A DNA stretch of 64,000 nt from Pseudomonas syringae (lineage in GTDB: Bacteria; Pseudomonadota; Gammaproteobacteria; Pseudomonadales; Pseudomonadaceae). Of the stretch, positions 17,887 to 26,784 are shown piece after piece. A program made the translations under genes and the position numbers. The notes beneath the pieces were generated by a model that did not search any database, was not told where the DNA came from, and saw nothing but the letters and a program-made list of their open reading frames with translations. The number at the start of each line of letters is the position of its first letter. The first letter of the stretch is position 1. The stretch is taken from the NCBI RefSeq assembly GCF_021605415.1, contig NZ_WKEQ01000018.1, forward strand, positions 36,416 through 100,415, read 5' to 3'.

Positions 17887-19809
17887 ATGAGTGAAGAGAA
17901 GACTGAAAGCGCCTCGATCGAAGACATGCGCCTGCGGCTGCTGCTCGATGCGGTGATCGACTACGCGATCTACATGATCGATCCGACGGGCGTCATCACC
18001 AGTTGGAACGCCGGCGCCAAACGCTTCAAGGGCTACGAAGAAGCGGAAATTCTGGGCCAGCACTTTTCCCGGTTCTACACCCACGAGGATCGCGCGAACG
18101 GTTTGCCACAGCGCGCCCTCGACACGGCGGTTCAAGAAGGACGCTTCGAAGGTGAAGGCTGGCGGGTGCGCAAGGATGGCACGCATTTTTGGTGTCACGT
18201 GGTCATCGATCCGATCCGGGGCCCGGATGGCGTACTGCTCGGGTTTGCCAAGATCACCCGCGATCTCACTGACCGCAAGATGGCCGAGGAGACCCTCAAG
18301 CAAAGCGAGCAACAGTTTCGTCTGCTGGTGCAAAGCGTCACCGATTACGCCATCTACATGATCAACCCTGAAGGTCGGGTGACCAACTGGAATCAGGGCG
18401 CGCAACGGATCAAGGGCTATCAGCCGCAGGAAATTATCGGCCAGCACTTCTCTTTGTTCTATACCCCTGAAGACCGCGATCTCGGCGTCCCGCAACGTGC
18501 GCTGGAAATGGCCCGGCGCGAAGGTCGTTTTGAGGACAAGGGCTGGCGTGTACGCAAGGACGGCACGCGGTTTTTCGCGCACGTGGTGGTCGACCCGATT
18601 CGCGGCGATACCGGCACTTTGCTGGGTTTTGCCAAGATTACCCGCGACATCACGGAAGTAACCCAGTCGCAACAGGCGCTGGAAACCACCCGCGAGGCGT
18701 TGTTCCAGGCGCAAAAGATGCAGGCCATCGGCCAACTGAGCGGTGGTATCGCCCACGACTTCAACAACCTGCTGACGGTGATCCTGGGTAACCTGGAAAT
18801 CGTGCGCAAGCGCGTGAACGACAACCCGAAAATCACCCGCTTGTTGGATAACGCCACCCAAGGGGCATTACGCGGTGTCTCGCTGACCCAGCGGATGCTG
18901 GCGTTTGCCCGGCGTCAGGAGCTCAAGACCGAGTCGGTCGACGTCGCGCAACTGATCAAAGGCATCACCGGGCTGTTGCGCAGTTCCCTCGGGCCAACGG
19001 TGCGGATCGAAACGAACTTCCCCGATGACATCGAACCGGTGCTTGCGGACGTCAATCAACTGGAGCTTGCGGTGCTCAACCTCGCCACCAACGCCCGGGA
19101 CGCGATGCCCAATGGCGGTAGCGTGGTCATCGCTGCCCGTTCGGAAGTGGTGTTGAAGCAGAGTCGAAACCCTCTGGCAGCAGGACGCTATGTTTGCCTG
19201 AGTGTCACCGACACCGGCGAGGGCATGGACGAAACCACACTGGCGTCGGCGATGGATCCTTTCTTCACCACAAAGGGGCTGGGCAAAGGTACGGGATTGG
19301 GGTTGTCGATGGTGCACGGCTTTATTGAGCAACTGGGTGGCCGTTTCATCCTCAAAAGCCAGAAAAACCGTGGCACTACCGCCGAACTCTGGCTGCCGCT
19401 GGCCAGCAGCGGGGACAAAGCCATGTCCTTGGATCCGCATACTGAAACATCAACGGTGCCCCGGCTCAGTGTGCTGGTGGTGGACGATGACAGCCTGGTG
19501 CTGACCAGCACGGTTCTGCTGCTCGAAGACTTGGGCCACAGGGTGATCAGCGCCACGTCAGCGAAACAGGCGCTGACGCTGTTCGATCAAGGAGAAGTGG
19601 TTGATCTGTTGATCACCGACATGGCCATGCCCATCATGAGCGGTGCGCAACTGGCCCATGCCGTGCGCCTGCTCAAGCCGGATCTGCCGATCATCCTCGT
19701 CACCGGTTATGCCGAGCGGCTGGAGGGTTTCGCGGCGTCCCTGCCGAAGCTGTCGAAACCCTTCACCCAGCTCAGTCTCCTGGAGATCATTGCGAAATCG
19801 ATCAAGTGA
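17887..19809 (+). CDS. Hybrid PAS-PAS sensor histidine kinase with a C-terminal receiver
   Basis: The 640-residue protein has two PAS domains in tandem (about 15-135 and 145-265), each starting DYAIYMI and ending GFAKITRD. A dimerisation domain with phospho-His290 (GGIAHDFNNLL) and an HATPase domain (NLATNARDAMPNGG, DTGEGMDE, GLGLSMVHGF) follow. The receiver has phospho-acceptor Asp578 (LLITDMAMPIM) and Lys in LSKPF. No membrane segment is visible, so it senses inside the cell, perhaps through a PAS-bound cofactor. No response regulator with an output domain adjoins it. The start is uncertain; ATG 17887 and GTG 17869 or 17878 are all possible. Confidence 0.92.
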   Translation: MSEEKTESASIEDMRLRLLLDAVIDYAIYMIDPTGVITSWNAGAKRFKGYEEAEILGQHFSRFYTHEDRANGLPQRALDTAVQEGRFEGEGWRVRKDGTHFWCHVVIDPIRGPDGVLLGFAKITRDLTDRKMAEETLKQSEQQFRLLVQSVTDYAIYMINPEGRVTNWNQGAQRIKGYQPQEIIGQHFSLFYTPEDRDLGVPQRALEMARREGRFEDKGWRVRKDGTRFFAHVVVDPIRGDTGTLLGFAKITRDITEVTQSQQALETTREALFQAQKMQAIGQLSGGIAHDFNNLLTVILGNLEIVRKRVNDNPKITRLLDNATQGALRGVSLTQRMLAFARRQELKTESVDVAQLIKGITGLLRSSLGPTVRIETNFPDDIEPVLADVNQLELAVLNLATNARDAMPNGGSVVIAARSEVVLKQSRNPLAAGRYVCLSVTDTGEGMDETTLASAMDPFFTTKGLGKGTGLGLSMVHGFIEQLGGRFILKSQKNRGTTAELWLPLASSGDKAMSLDPHTETSTVPRLSVLVVDDDSLVLTSTVLLLEDLGHRVISATSAKQALTLFDQGEVVDLLITDMAMPIMSGAQLAHAVRLLKPDLPIILVTGYAERLEGFAASLPKLSKPFTQLSLLEIIAKSIK

Positions 19810-19812
19810 TCC

Positions 19813-20109
19813 TCAGGCATGCATTTCGTACTGTGGGCGCAGATTTTCAATTGGGTGCGCCGACATCGGAATCGGTGGGAAATCTTCATTCAACAGTTGC
19901 AGATGTTCAATGGCTTCCTGGAACTTCAGATCGGCTTTCCTGCGCATCGCTTGATAACGAACAAACAACTCGACATCCAGATGACTGCCGTCCAGCAAGT
20001 CATGTGCAGCGCGATTGAGATCCTGCGCCTCTTCAAACATCAACCGATTGCGTTCAAGCGCGAAGGCCCTGCAGGCTTTGATTTGCGCAGAAGACGAGCA
20101 TTCTTTCAT
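19813..20109 (-). CDS. Small uncharacterised helical protein
   Basis: This 98-residue, mostly helical protein (ACRAFALERNRLMFEEAQDLNRAAHDLLDG, then ELFVRYQAMRRKADLKFQEAIEHLQLLNED) has no signal peptide. I do not recognise a family. ATG 20109 is chosen because AAGG lies about 8 bp upstream; the frame continues 11 codons further. It converges on the hybrid kinase with only 3 bp between stop codons. No function is suggested by its neighbours. Confidence 0.65.
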   Translation of the reverse strand: MKECSSSAQIKACRAFALERNRLMFEEAQDLNRAAHDLLDGSHLDVELFVRYQAMRRKADLKFQEAIEHLQLLNEDFPPIPMSAHPIENLRPQYEMHA

Positions 20110-20300
20110 GACCTGTACCTTGTTTTTCGGGTTCCTTTTCATGGGCTGAGGCCGCAGGGGAACTGAACCTGCCGGCCCCCGACGCGTGAAACCGGTCGGG
20201 GTTAAAGATGTGACCGTTCTCGATCACCTGCAGATTCATTTTTTTATAAACGAAAATTCGATGATTTCGCCAATAAAGCTGCGTGGAAAAATCAGGAAAA

Positions 20301-21635
20301 CTATTTCTTGAACCGCTCGTAACGCGCCAGAACCGGCTGCGTGCTGATTCCGTGGATCAGAATGCTCAGCGCCACCACGGACAACGTCAGATCCGTGCAG
20401 ACTTTGGCCACCGAGGAATCCAGACCGTGGTTCAGGGCATAAAACAGATAGAAGAAGCTGCCGATCCCGCGAATTCCGAACCAGCCGATCAACAGGCGCT
20501 GACGGCTGCCGAGCAGCGACCCCCAGGGCAGGATGGCCACACAGACCGGACGGATGAAGAAAAACAGCCCGCCAGCGACCCACAGCGCTCGCCAGTCCCA
20601 ATGAGGCAGCAGCACCACGCCGAGCAACGTCACCAAAAAAACTTCCATGGCACGTTCGACAAGACCGCCGAATGCAAGCATGTCACTCATCATGATGCCC
20701 GCCGCCACCTGAGAGTCGCCCAGGCTTTCGGTGTCGCCATGTACCGCGTGTTTAGGGGCAATGTTCTGGTGGCCGACCACCGGCTGAACCTGATGTTCGG
20801 CGGGCTCTTCGTCGCTTCCCGTGGAGCTGACTTCTTCTTGGCGCAGACCCAATCCGGCGGCAAACACCGAAAGAAAGCCGTATCCGCCGATGGCTTCGGA
20901 CACCACATAGGCCAGTGCGATCAGTGCCAGCGCCAGATAGTCGTTGGGGCTCAGGGTGCTGTCTTCGTTGTGGATACGCAGCAGCAGCGTCAGTCGCCCG
21001 ATGCCGCGCCCCATCCAGTAGCCCGTCAACAATCCCGCCGGCACGGCCCACAGCAGATCGCGCCAGACCCAATGCGTCCACCATTGCGGATCACCGTCGG
21101 TGTGCAACAGCAACAAACCGAAAATGACGAAAGGAAAGGCAATTCCATCGTTGAGCCCGGCCTCGCCCGATAGCCCGAAGCGCACGCCGTCCACATCACG
21201 GGCGTCGTTTACCGACACCAGCGCCGCAAGCACCGGGTCGGTAGGGGCCAAAATGGCGCCGATCAGCAACGACGATCCCCAGCCCAGTTGCAAGCCAAAG
21301 TGCAGCAGCAGGCATACACCGGCGATAGTGAGCAACATTACCGGACCGGCCAGGCCATAAGCGATCAGCCAGCGCTTATCGCCCAGCGGCAGGCGCAGTT
21401 TCAATCCGCAGACGAACAGGGAAAACAGCACGGCGACTTCGGTGAGATGTTCCATCCAGATCGAAGCGTCGTCCAGCGGCAGACTCAGCAGATCGAATCC
21501 TGCCGGGCCGATGATGACGCCCAGTACCAGGCACACCGCTGAAGTGGTGACGGGCATCCAGCGCAGATACGACGAGGTCAATGCCAGGGTCAGCAACAGC
21601 GCGCCGAGCACGGCTACCCAGATAATGAACGTCAT
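20301..21635 (-). CDS. Na+(K+)/H+ antiporter, CPA1/NhaP type
   Basis: The 444-residue inner-membrane protein has about 11-12 hydrophobic segments. Family motifs are visible: GAILAPTDPVLAALV, with the ion-binding Asp in TDP, and FGLSGEAGLNDGIAFPFV, with the conserved GEAGLNDG. Such proteins exchange monovalent cations for protons to control pH and salt. A hydrophilic loop of about 45 residues (EEVSSTGSDEEPAEHQVQP …) interrupts the later membrane part. It begins 24 bp after the Yip1 gene and is probably co-transcribed with it. Confidence 0.9.
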   Translation of the reverse strand: MTFIIWVAVLGALLLTLALTSSYLRWMPVTTSAVCLVLGVIIGPAGFDLLSLPLDDASIWMEHLTEVAVLFSLFVCGLKLRLPLGDKRWLIAYGLAGPVMLLTIAGVCLLLHFGLQLGWGSSLLIGAILAPTDPVLAALVSVNDARDVDGVRFGLSGEAGLNDGIAFPFVIFGLLLLHTDGDPQWWTHWVWRDLLWAVPAGLLTGYWMGRGIGRLTLLLRIHNEDSTLSPNDYLALALIALAYVVSEAIGGYGFLSVFAAGLGLRQEEVSSTGSDEEPAEHQVQPVVGHQNIAPKHAVHGDTESLGDSQVAAGIMMSDMLAFGGLVERAMEVFLVTLLGVVLLPHWDWRALWVAGGLFFFIRPVCVAILPWGSLLGSRQRLLIGWFGIRGIGSFFYLFYALNHGLDSSVAKVCTDLTLSVVALSILIHGISTQPVLARYERFKK

Positions 21636-21659
21636 GACGGAGCGCCCGATGGCGCAGGA

Positions 21660-22271
21660 CTAACCAAGCGTCGTTCGCAGATATTCGGGGGTGAGCACGT
21701 CGAACCACAGCAAGATCATCGACACCAGGATCGTCACCATCACCAGTAACCCGATGCCCCAGACGCTTGCGGCGTAGAGCAGTCCTTGTTCCTTGCGCTC
21801 ATGCATGAAGGTCGGTAGGCCGACGAAGAGTAAAAAGGTTGAATACAGCGACGCCGCGCCAAGCACCAGAATGGCCAGCCAGCGGCTCGGATACAGCCCG
21901 GCGATACCGGCAATGAAAAACGGCGTGACCGTATAAGCGGCAAATCCGATGCACTGATTGAGCGTGGGCCGCGTATCAAAGGAACGCGACATCCAGCGAA
22001 TGAATCCGCCGATCACCGCCACCCCGATGACAATCGCCAGGTACAGCATGACGCACAGTTGCACCGCGCTGGCACTGCTCAATCGCACGGTTTCATTCGC
22101 CGCGAGACTCCAGCCGACATACACAGTTCCGATGAACAGACACACCGCCGGAATCAACGCCAACAGCAGCAGATGGGCAATGTAGTGACGCGGGTGGGCT
22201 TCTTCTTCGCGGCGAATGTCCGTCCAGGCGAAGTTCGGTTGCGTGAACAGTTTGACGATAGGTGCGGACAT
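21660..22271 (-). CDS. Yip1-family integral membrane protein
   Basis: The 203-residue protein has five hydrophobic spans and the Yip1-type layout: a short cytoplasmic start (MSAPIVKLFTQPNFAWTDIR), then spans around LLLALIPAVCLFIGTVYVGW, VMLYLAIVIGVAVIGGF, YTVTPFFIAGIAGL, LAILVLGAASLYSTFLLF and VMVTILVSMILLWF. The bacterial function is unknown. A strong AGGAGG lies 6 bp before the ATG. It is the first gene of a likely two-gene unit with the antiporter downstream, hinting at a link to ion or pH stress. Confidence 0.85.
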   Translation of the reverse strand: MSAPIVKLFTQPNFAWTDIRREEEAHPRHYIAHLLLLALIPAVCLFIGTVYVGWSLAANETVRLSSASAVQLCVMLYLAIVIGVAVIGGFIRWMSRSFDTRPTLNQCIGFAAYTVTPFFIAGIAGLYPSRWLAILVLGAASLYSTFLLFVGLPTFMHERKEQGLLYAASVWGIGLLVMVTILVSMILLWFDVLTPEYLRTTLG

Positions 22272-22361
22272 GACGACCTCCTGATCCTCGGCTCCCCGGT
22301 TAAGGGTCTTAACGTATGGAGGTGGCCGTCATGCAAGCGGTTCACTTTTTCTTGCGCACGG

Positions 22362-23219
22362 TCACAGCATTGGCTTGCCGCCGGTCACGCCGTAGCGTTG
22401 GCCGGTAATGTAACTGGCTTCGTCGGAGGCTAGCAGCACGTAGATCGGCGCGACTTCAACTGGTTGCCCAGGGCGGCCGAGCGGTGTGGTGCCGCCGAAG
22501 TTGCGAACCTCTTCCTCGGGCATGGTCGAGACGATCAGCGGCGTCCAGATCGGCCCCGGCGCCACGCAGTTCACGCGGATTTCCTTCGGCCCGAGCATCT
22601 GCGCTAGACCACCGGTGAAGTTAGCGATCGCGCCTTTAGTGGTGGCATAGGCAAGCAGCGTCGGCTTGGGCATGTCGGAGTTCACCGAACTGGTGTTGAT
22701 GATCGAAGAACCGGGACGCATGTGTTTAACCGCCGCCTGGCAAAGTCTGAACATGGCAGTGATGTTGACGTCGAAAGTCATCACCCATTCGTCATCGGGA
22801 ATTTCTTCGAAATTTTCATGGGTCATCTGAAACGCGGCGTTGTTGACCAGTACGTCGATGCGGCCGAACTTCTCCACGGTTTTGTCGACCAGTGACTGGC
22901 AGACGGCTTTGTCGGCGATATCGCCGGGCAACAGCAGGCATTGGCGCCCGGCGGATTCCACCCAGCGCGCGGTTTCCTTGGCGTCTTCATGTTCGTTCAA
23001 GTAACCCACGGCAACGTCGGCGCCTTCACGAGCGAAAGCGATCGCCACGGCCCGACCAATGCCGCTGTCACCACCCGTAATCAAGGCAATCTTGCCGGCG
23101 AGACGGCCAGATCCGACGTAGCTTTGTTCACCGCTATCGGGATAAGGCTCCATCTTGCGTTCTGAGCCGGGCACGGCCTGCGGTTGGGTCGGGAAGGGTG
23201 GTTTTGGATAGTCAGTCAT
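22362..23219 (-). CDS. SDR-family oxidoreductase (YghA-like)
   Basis: The 285-residue short-chain dehydrogenase has a TGGDSGIG cofactor loop (about 50), NNAA, active-site Ser in INTSSVNSD and YATTK, and a C-terminal GQRYGVTGGKPML. A proline-rich lead of about 40 residues (PKPPFPTQPQ … MEPYPDSGEQSY) precedes the Rossmann fold, as in the YghA/general stress aldehyde-reductase subgroup. The substrate is unknown. ATG 23219 is chosen because GGAGATGGAAA lies directly upstream; the frame opens seven codons earlier. It is monocistronic, with a REP doublet upstream. Confidence 0.9.
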   Translation of the reverse strand: MTDYPKPPFPTQPQAVPGSERKMEPYPDSGEQSYVGSGRLAGKIALITGGDSGIGRAVAIAFAREGADVAVGYLNEHEDAKETARWVESAGRQCLLLPGDIADKAVCQSLVDKTVEKFGRIDVLVNNAAFQMTHENFEEIPDDEWVMTFDVNITAMFRLCQAAVKHMRPGSSIINTSSVNSDMPKPTLLAYATTKGAIANFTGGLAQMLGPKEIRVNCVAPGPIWTPLIVSTMPEEEVRNFGGTTPLGRPGQPVEVAPIYVLLASDEASYITGQRYGVTGGKPML

Positions 23220-23322
23220 TTTCCATCTCCAATCTTTCAAGGCGAGTGTTTCGGGTTGACCCGGAGCGTTTGTCTTGAGTTCGATTGGATTTGATGACTG
23301 GAAATAATCGATTTTTTTAAAG

Positions 23323-23385
23323 CAAAAGATCGCAGCCTGCGGCGGCTCCTACATGGGATCTGTGCGCAGGCTGCGATCTTTTGAT
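23323..23385. repeat. REP palindrome doublet
   Basis: Inverted copies of AAAAGATCGCAGCCTGCGGC and GCGCAGGCTGCGATCTTTTGAT flank a short spacer. It lies 3 bp past the end of kguD and may protect or end the kgu operon mRNA. Confidence 0.85.
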
Positions 23386-23387
23386 GT

Positions 23388-24365
23388 TCAGGCCTGCCAG
23401 GCTTGCTCGTTGACCAGATTCGCCGGTTTATCTCCCGACAGCGCTGCCAGCAAATTTTCCACCGCACAACGCGCCATCGCCTCGCGGGTTTCATGGGTGG
23501 CCGAGCCCATGTGCGGGGTCGCCACCACGTTGCTCAACTGCAGCAACGGCGAATCCGCCTGCAACGGTTCACGCTCGAACACATCCAGCCCGGCCGCGCG
23601 AATCCGCTTGTCGCGCAACGCCTCAATCATCGCCGCTTCGTCGACTACCTTGCCGCGTGAGATGTTGATAAAAATGCTCTCGGGACGCATCAGTGCGAAC
23701 TGTTCGGCGCCAATCAGGCCTTCGGTAGCCGCCGTCAGCGGCAAGGTCAGGCAGATGAAATCCGCTTGGCGCAGCAAGTCCTCAAGGCTGCGGTACTGCG
23801 CGCCGAATCGCTGTTCCACCGCCGGTTTCGGCGACTGGCTGTGGTAGATCACCGGCATGCCGAATCCGAAATGCCCGCGCTGCGCCAATGCCTCGCCAAT
23901 CCGCCCCATGCCGATGATGCCCAGCGTCTTGCCGTGCACATCGGTGCCGAAGTGCGCCGGGCCGATGCTGCTGTGCCATTGGCCGTCGCGCACCAGGTTT
24001 GCCAGTTCGACCACGCGCCGCGCAGTGGCGAGGATCAGGGCAAACCCGGTGTCGGCCGTGGTTTCGGTGAGTACGTCCGGGGTGTTGGTCAGCAGGATCT
24101 TGCGTCGGGTCAGGTAGGCAATGTCGTAGTTGTCGACGCCCACCGAGACGCTGGACACCGCTTCCAGCTGCGGCGCCAGATCGAGCAGCGCCGCATCGAG
24201 TTTCAGGCTGGCGCCAAGCAAGCCTTGGGCGCGAGGCAGGGCGTCACGCAGCTTCATCAGGCCATCGGCGTCGAGGCTTTCGATCAACGTGACGTCGACC
24301 TGCTCTTGCAGGCGCGCCATCAATGGCGCGGACAGTTTTTTGTACAACACAACCTGCTTTTTCAT
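23388..24365 (-). CDS. kguD: 2-ketogluconate-6-phosphate reductase (2-hydroxyacid dehydrogenase)
   Basis: The 325-residue NAD(P)H-dependent D-2-hydroxyacid dehydrogenase reduces 2-keto-6-phosphogluconate to 6-phosphogluconate, feeding the Entner-Doudoroff route. The nucleotide loop IGMGRIGEALAQ is present, as is the Arg-Glu-His catalytic set (ISRGKVVDEAAM, FEREPL, PHMGSATHET). On sequence alone it could be a glyoxylate/hydroxypyruvate reductase. Its place as the last gene after kguE, kguK and kguT decides the call. It starts 21 bp after the kguT stop. Confidence 0.92.
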   Translation of the reverse strand: MKKQVVLYKKLSAPLMARLQEQVDVTLIESLDADGLMKLRDALPRAQGLLGASLKLDAALLDLAPQLEAVSSVSVGVDNYDIAYLTRRKILLTNTPDVLTETTADTGFALILATARRVVELANLVRDGQWHSSIGPAHFGTDVHGKTLGIIGMGRIGEALAQRGHFGFGMPVIYHSQSPKPAVEQRFGAQYRSLEDLLRQADFICLTLPLTAATEGLIGAEQFALMRPESIFINISRGKVVDEAAMIEALRDKRIRAAGLDVFEREPLQADSPLLQLSNVVATPHMGSATHETREAMARCAVENLLAALSGDKPANLVNEQAWQA

Positions 24366-24386
24366 CGCGAGTCTCTCTTCAACAAT

Positions 24387-25685
24387 TCAGGAGTGGGCCG
24401 GCGCGGGACGCGGGTGGGCAGATTTGGCGGTGACCCGATCACTGGCGCCGGGCTTGAGCAGCACCGTCAGCACCACCGACAGCAGCAATGCGCCGCTCAT
24501 CAACAGGTACGAAGCACCGGGCGAACCGGTCGAGCTGTTCAGATATCCGACCAGATAAGAGCCGCCGAACGAACCGAGCGCGCCCATGCTGTTGATCAGT
24601 GCCATCGCGCCGCCAGCGACGTTGGCGGGCAGGATTTCCGGGACGATGGCAAAAAATGGGCCGTAGGGCGCGTACATGCAGGCACCGGCGATCACTAGCA
24701 GGGTGTACGACCACCAGAAATGCTCGGCACCGAGGGCGTAGGATCCGTAGAAGGCAATCGAAGCGATCAGCAGCGGCGGCCAGACGAAACGTTTGCGCTT
24801 TTGCAGTTTGTCCGAGCCCCACGACACCGCCAGCATGCCGATCACCGCTGCCAGATAGGGCAGCGCTGACAGCCAGCCCGCTTCGATCATGTCCATTTGC
24901 GCGCCGGCCTTGAGAATCGACGGCAGCCATAGCACGAAGCCATAGACCCCGATGCTCCAGAAAAAGAACTGCAACGCCAAAATGATCACCTTCGGCGAAC
25001 GGAAAGCCTCGGCGTAATTCTTCACCGCTTTGATGCCGACCTGTTCCGCCGCCAGGGCGCTTTCCAGATCCTGCTTTTCCTGCTCGGTGAGCCACTTGGC
25101 CTGGGCTGGACGATCATCCGCCAGACGCCACCAGATAAACGCCCAGAACACCGCCGGTAAGCCTTCGATGATGAACATCCAGCGCCAGCTGAAATGTTGC
25201 ACCAGATAACCCGACACCACCGACATCCACAGCATGGTCACCGGGTTGCCGAGGATCAGGAAGGTGTTGGCGCGCGAGCGTTCGGCGCGGGTGAACCAGT
25301 GGCACAAATAGACCAGCATCGCCGGCATCACCGCCGCTTCGACCACGCCGAGCATGAAGCGGATGACGATCAGCCAGTAGGCGTTTGAGACCACGCCGGT
25401 CAGGGTCGCCAGCCCGCCCCAGAGGATCAGGCTGACGAAGATCAGCTTCTTAACGCTGTGCTTTTGCGCGTAGATCGCACCGGGCACCTGGAAGAAGAAG
25501 TAGCCGAGAAAGAACAGTGCACCGAGCAATGACGACAGGCCCGGGGTAATCATCAGGTCAGCGGCCATGCCGGACGCGGCGGCAAAGCCGTAATTGGCGC
25601 GATCAAGGTACGCCAGGCTGTAGGTGATGAACACGATGGGCATGATGTACCACCAGCGGCGGGCGGCGAGTGTTGCGGTTTTCAT
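24387..25685 (-). CDS. kguT: 2-ketogluconate transporter (MFS, anion:cation symporter type)
   Basis: The 432-residue inner-membrane permease has 12 hydrophobic spans and the start typical of the ACS subfamily (WWYIMPIVFITYSLAYLDRANYGFA). The motif RFMLGVVEAAVMPAMLVYL is also typical of sugar-acid symporters. It imports 2-ketogluconate made in the periplasm by gluconate dehydrogenase. It lies between kguK (58 bp away) and kguD (21 bp) and is expected to be repressed by PtxS from the operator upstream of kguE. Confidence 0.92.
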   Translation of the reverse strand: MKTATLAARRWWYIMPIVFITYSLAYLDRANYGFAAASGMAADLMITPGLSSLLGALFFLGYFFFQVPGAIYAQKHSVKKLIFVSLILWGGLATLTGVVSNAYWLIVIRFMLGVVEAAVMPAMLVYLCHWFTRAERSRANTFLILGNPVTMLWMSVVSGYLVQHFSWRWMFIIEGLPAVFWAFIWWRLADDRPAQAKWLTEQEKQDLESALAAEQVGIKAVKNYAEAFRSPKVIILALQFFFWSIGVYGFVLWLPSILKAGAQMDMIEAGWLSALPYLAAVIGMLAVSWGSDKLQKRKRFVWPPLLIASIAFYGSYALGAEHFWWSYTLLVIAGACMYAPYGPFFAIVPEILPANVAGGAMALINSMGALGSFGGSYLVGYLNSSTGSPGASYLLMSGALLLSVVLTVLLKPGASDRVTAKSAHPRPAPAHS

Positions 25686-25743
25686 GGCGTTGCTCCTGAG
25701 CTTGTTGTTTTTGTCGCAGCAGGTCCAATTAATGTGTTGCCTG

Positions 25744-26784
25744 TCAGGGCCTCATCGCTGGCAAGCCAGCTCCCACAAGGTCAGCGGCGTATGCAGGTTT
25801 TGTGTACGACTCGCTAATTGTGGGAGCTGGCTTGCCAGCGATGCGGCTTTCAAATTCAACGGTAAGCTCGGGCCGGGTCGGCAAACCCTCCATATCGCCC
25901 CGGCTCTGCACCGCACGGCTGCCAATCCAGTTGGCGCGTTTCACAGCATCAACAATGCTGTGGTTTTCCAGCAAGGCACTGATCAGGCCGACGGCAAATC
26001 CATCGCCGGCACCGACCGTATCGACAACGTTCACCACCGGCACGCCGGCAACGAAACCCTGATCCATTTGCGTGCGGTAATAGGCACCGTCCGGGCCGAG
26101 CTTGATCACCACCGCTTCAACGCCTTGGTCAAGGTAGAACGCAGCAATGTCCGCCGGGTCATCAAATCCGGTCAGCAAACGGCCTTCGCTCAACCCGGGC
26201 AAAACCCAATGGGCAAGGGCGGCGAGGCGATTGATTTCGCCGATCATTTCACGCTCGCTGGCCCACAGGCCGGGGCGCAGATTAGGGTCGAACGAAACGC
26301 TGCGGCCGGCATCGCGCATGCGCGTCATCAATTCAAACGACATCGCACGCGCCGAAGCCGACAGCGCCGGCGGAATGCCAGTAGCGTGCAAGTGTTGGGC
26401 GGCGAGCAAGTCCGGGGTGATCGACTGCGGCGACAAATGACTGGCCGCCGAACCACGACGGAAATATTCGACACGCGGATCACTGCCGTCATCACTGCGC
26501 GACTTCAGCTGGAAACCGGTTGGATGTTCGGCATCGACATCCACATGACTGCAATCCAGCCCTTCGCGAGCCAAAGTCTGCATCACGAACTTGCCAAGAG
26601 AGTCCGCGCCGACGCGGCTCAGCCAGGACACCTTGAAGCCCAGCCGTGACAGGCCAATCGCGACATTGCTGTCAGCGCCGGCAATGCGCTTGTGAAAGTG
26701 CTCGACCGCCGCCAGATCACCGCTCTGCTCGGCGACAAACATGGCCATGGTTTCGCCGAACGAAAGAATATCGATCTCAGACAT
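25744..26784 (-). CDS. kguK: 2-ketogluconate kinase with a REP-encoded C-terminal tail
   Basis: The 346-residue PfkB-family sugar kinase phosphorylates 2-ketogluconate with ATP. It has the N-terminal GETMAMFV and the signature DTVGAGDGFAVGL with the catalytic Asp, after GSAASHLSP and DPNLRPGLW. The normal fold ends near RPELTVEF. The last 30 or so residues (ESRIAGKPAPTISESY … GAGLPAMRP) are translated straight through a REP inverted repeat. ATG 26784 has GGAG about 8 bp upstream and overlaps the end of kguE by 8 bp, so the two are coupled. The tail is unlikely to be needed for catalysis but may affect folding or stability. Confidence 0.92.
   Translation of the reverse strand: MSEIDILSFGETMAMFVAEQSGDLAAVEHFHKRIAGADSNVAIGLSRLGFKVSWLSRVGADSLGKFVMQTLAREGLDCSHVDVDAEHPTGFQLKSRSDDGSDPRVEYFRRGSAASHLSPQSITPDLLAAQHLHATGIPPALSASARAMSFELMTRMRDAGRSVSFDPNLRPGLWASEREMIGEINRLAALAHWVLPGLSEGRLLTGFDDPADIAAFYLDQGVEAVVIKLGPDGAYYRTQMDQGFVAGVPVVNVVDTVGAGDGFAVGLISALLENHSIVDAVKRANWIGSRAVQSRGDMEGLPTRPELTVEFESRIAGKPAPTISESYTKPAYAADLVGAGLPAMRP
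25754..25842. repeat. REP inverted repeat inside the 3' end of kguK
   Basis: Perfect 24-bp arms (25754-25777 and 25819-25842, core CGCTGGCAAGCCAGCTCCCA) flank a 41-bp spacer. The kguK stop codon at 25744-25746 lies beyond both arms, so the whole element is coding. Confidence 0.9.

Noticed and set aside
20054..20239. 61-codon frame on the minus strand upstream of the small helical protein
   Set aside because: It has no ribosome site and overlaps the start of the 98-residue gene in another frame. Composition gives no support, though a tiny gene cannot be excluded.
20283..21173. Open frame of 296 codons on the plus strand
   Set aside because: It is antisense to the antiporter gene. The product is Gln- and His-rich, a usual shadow pattern.
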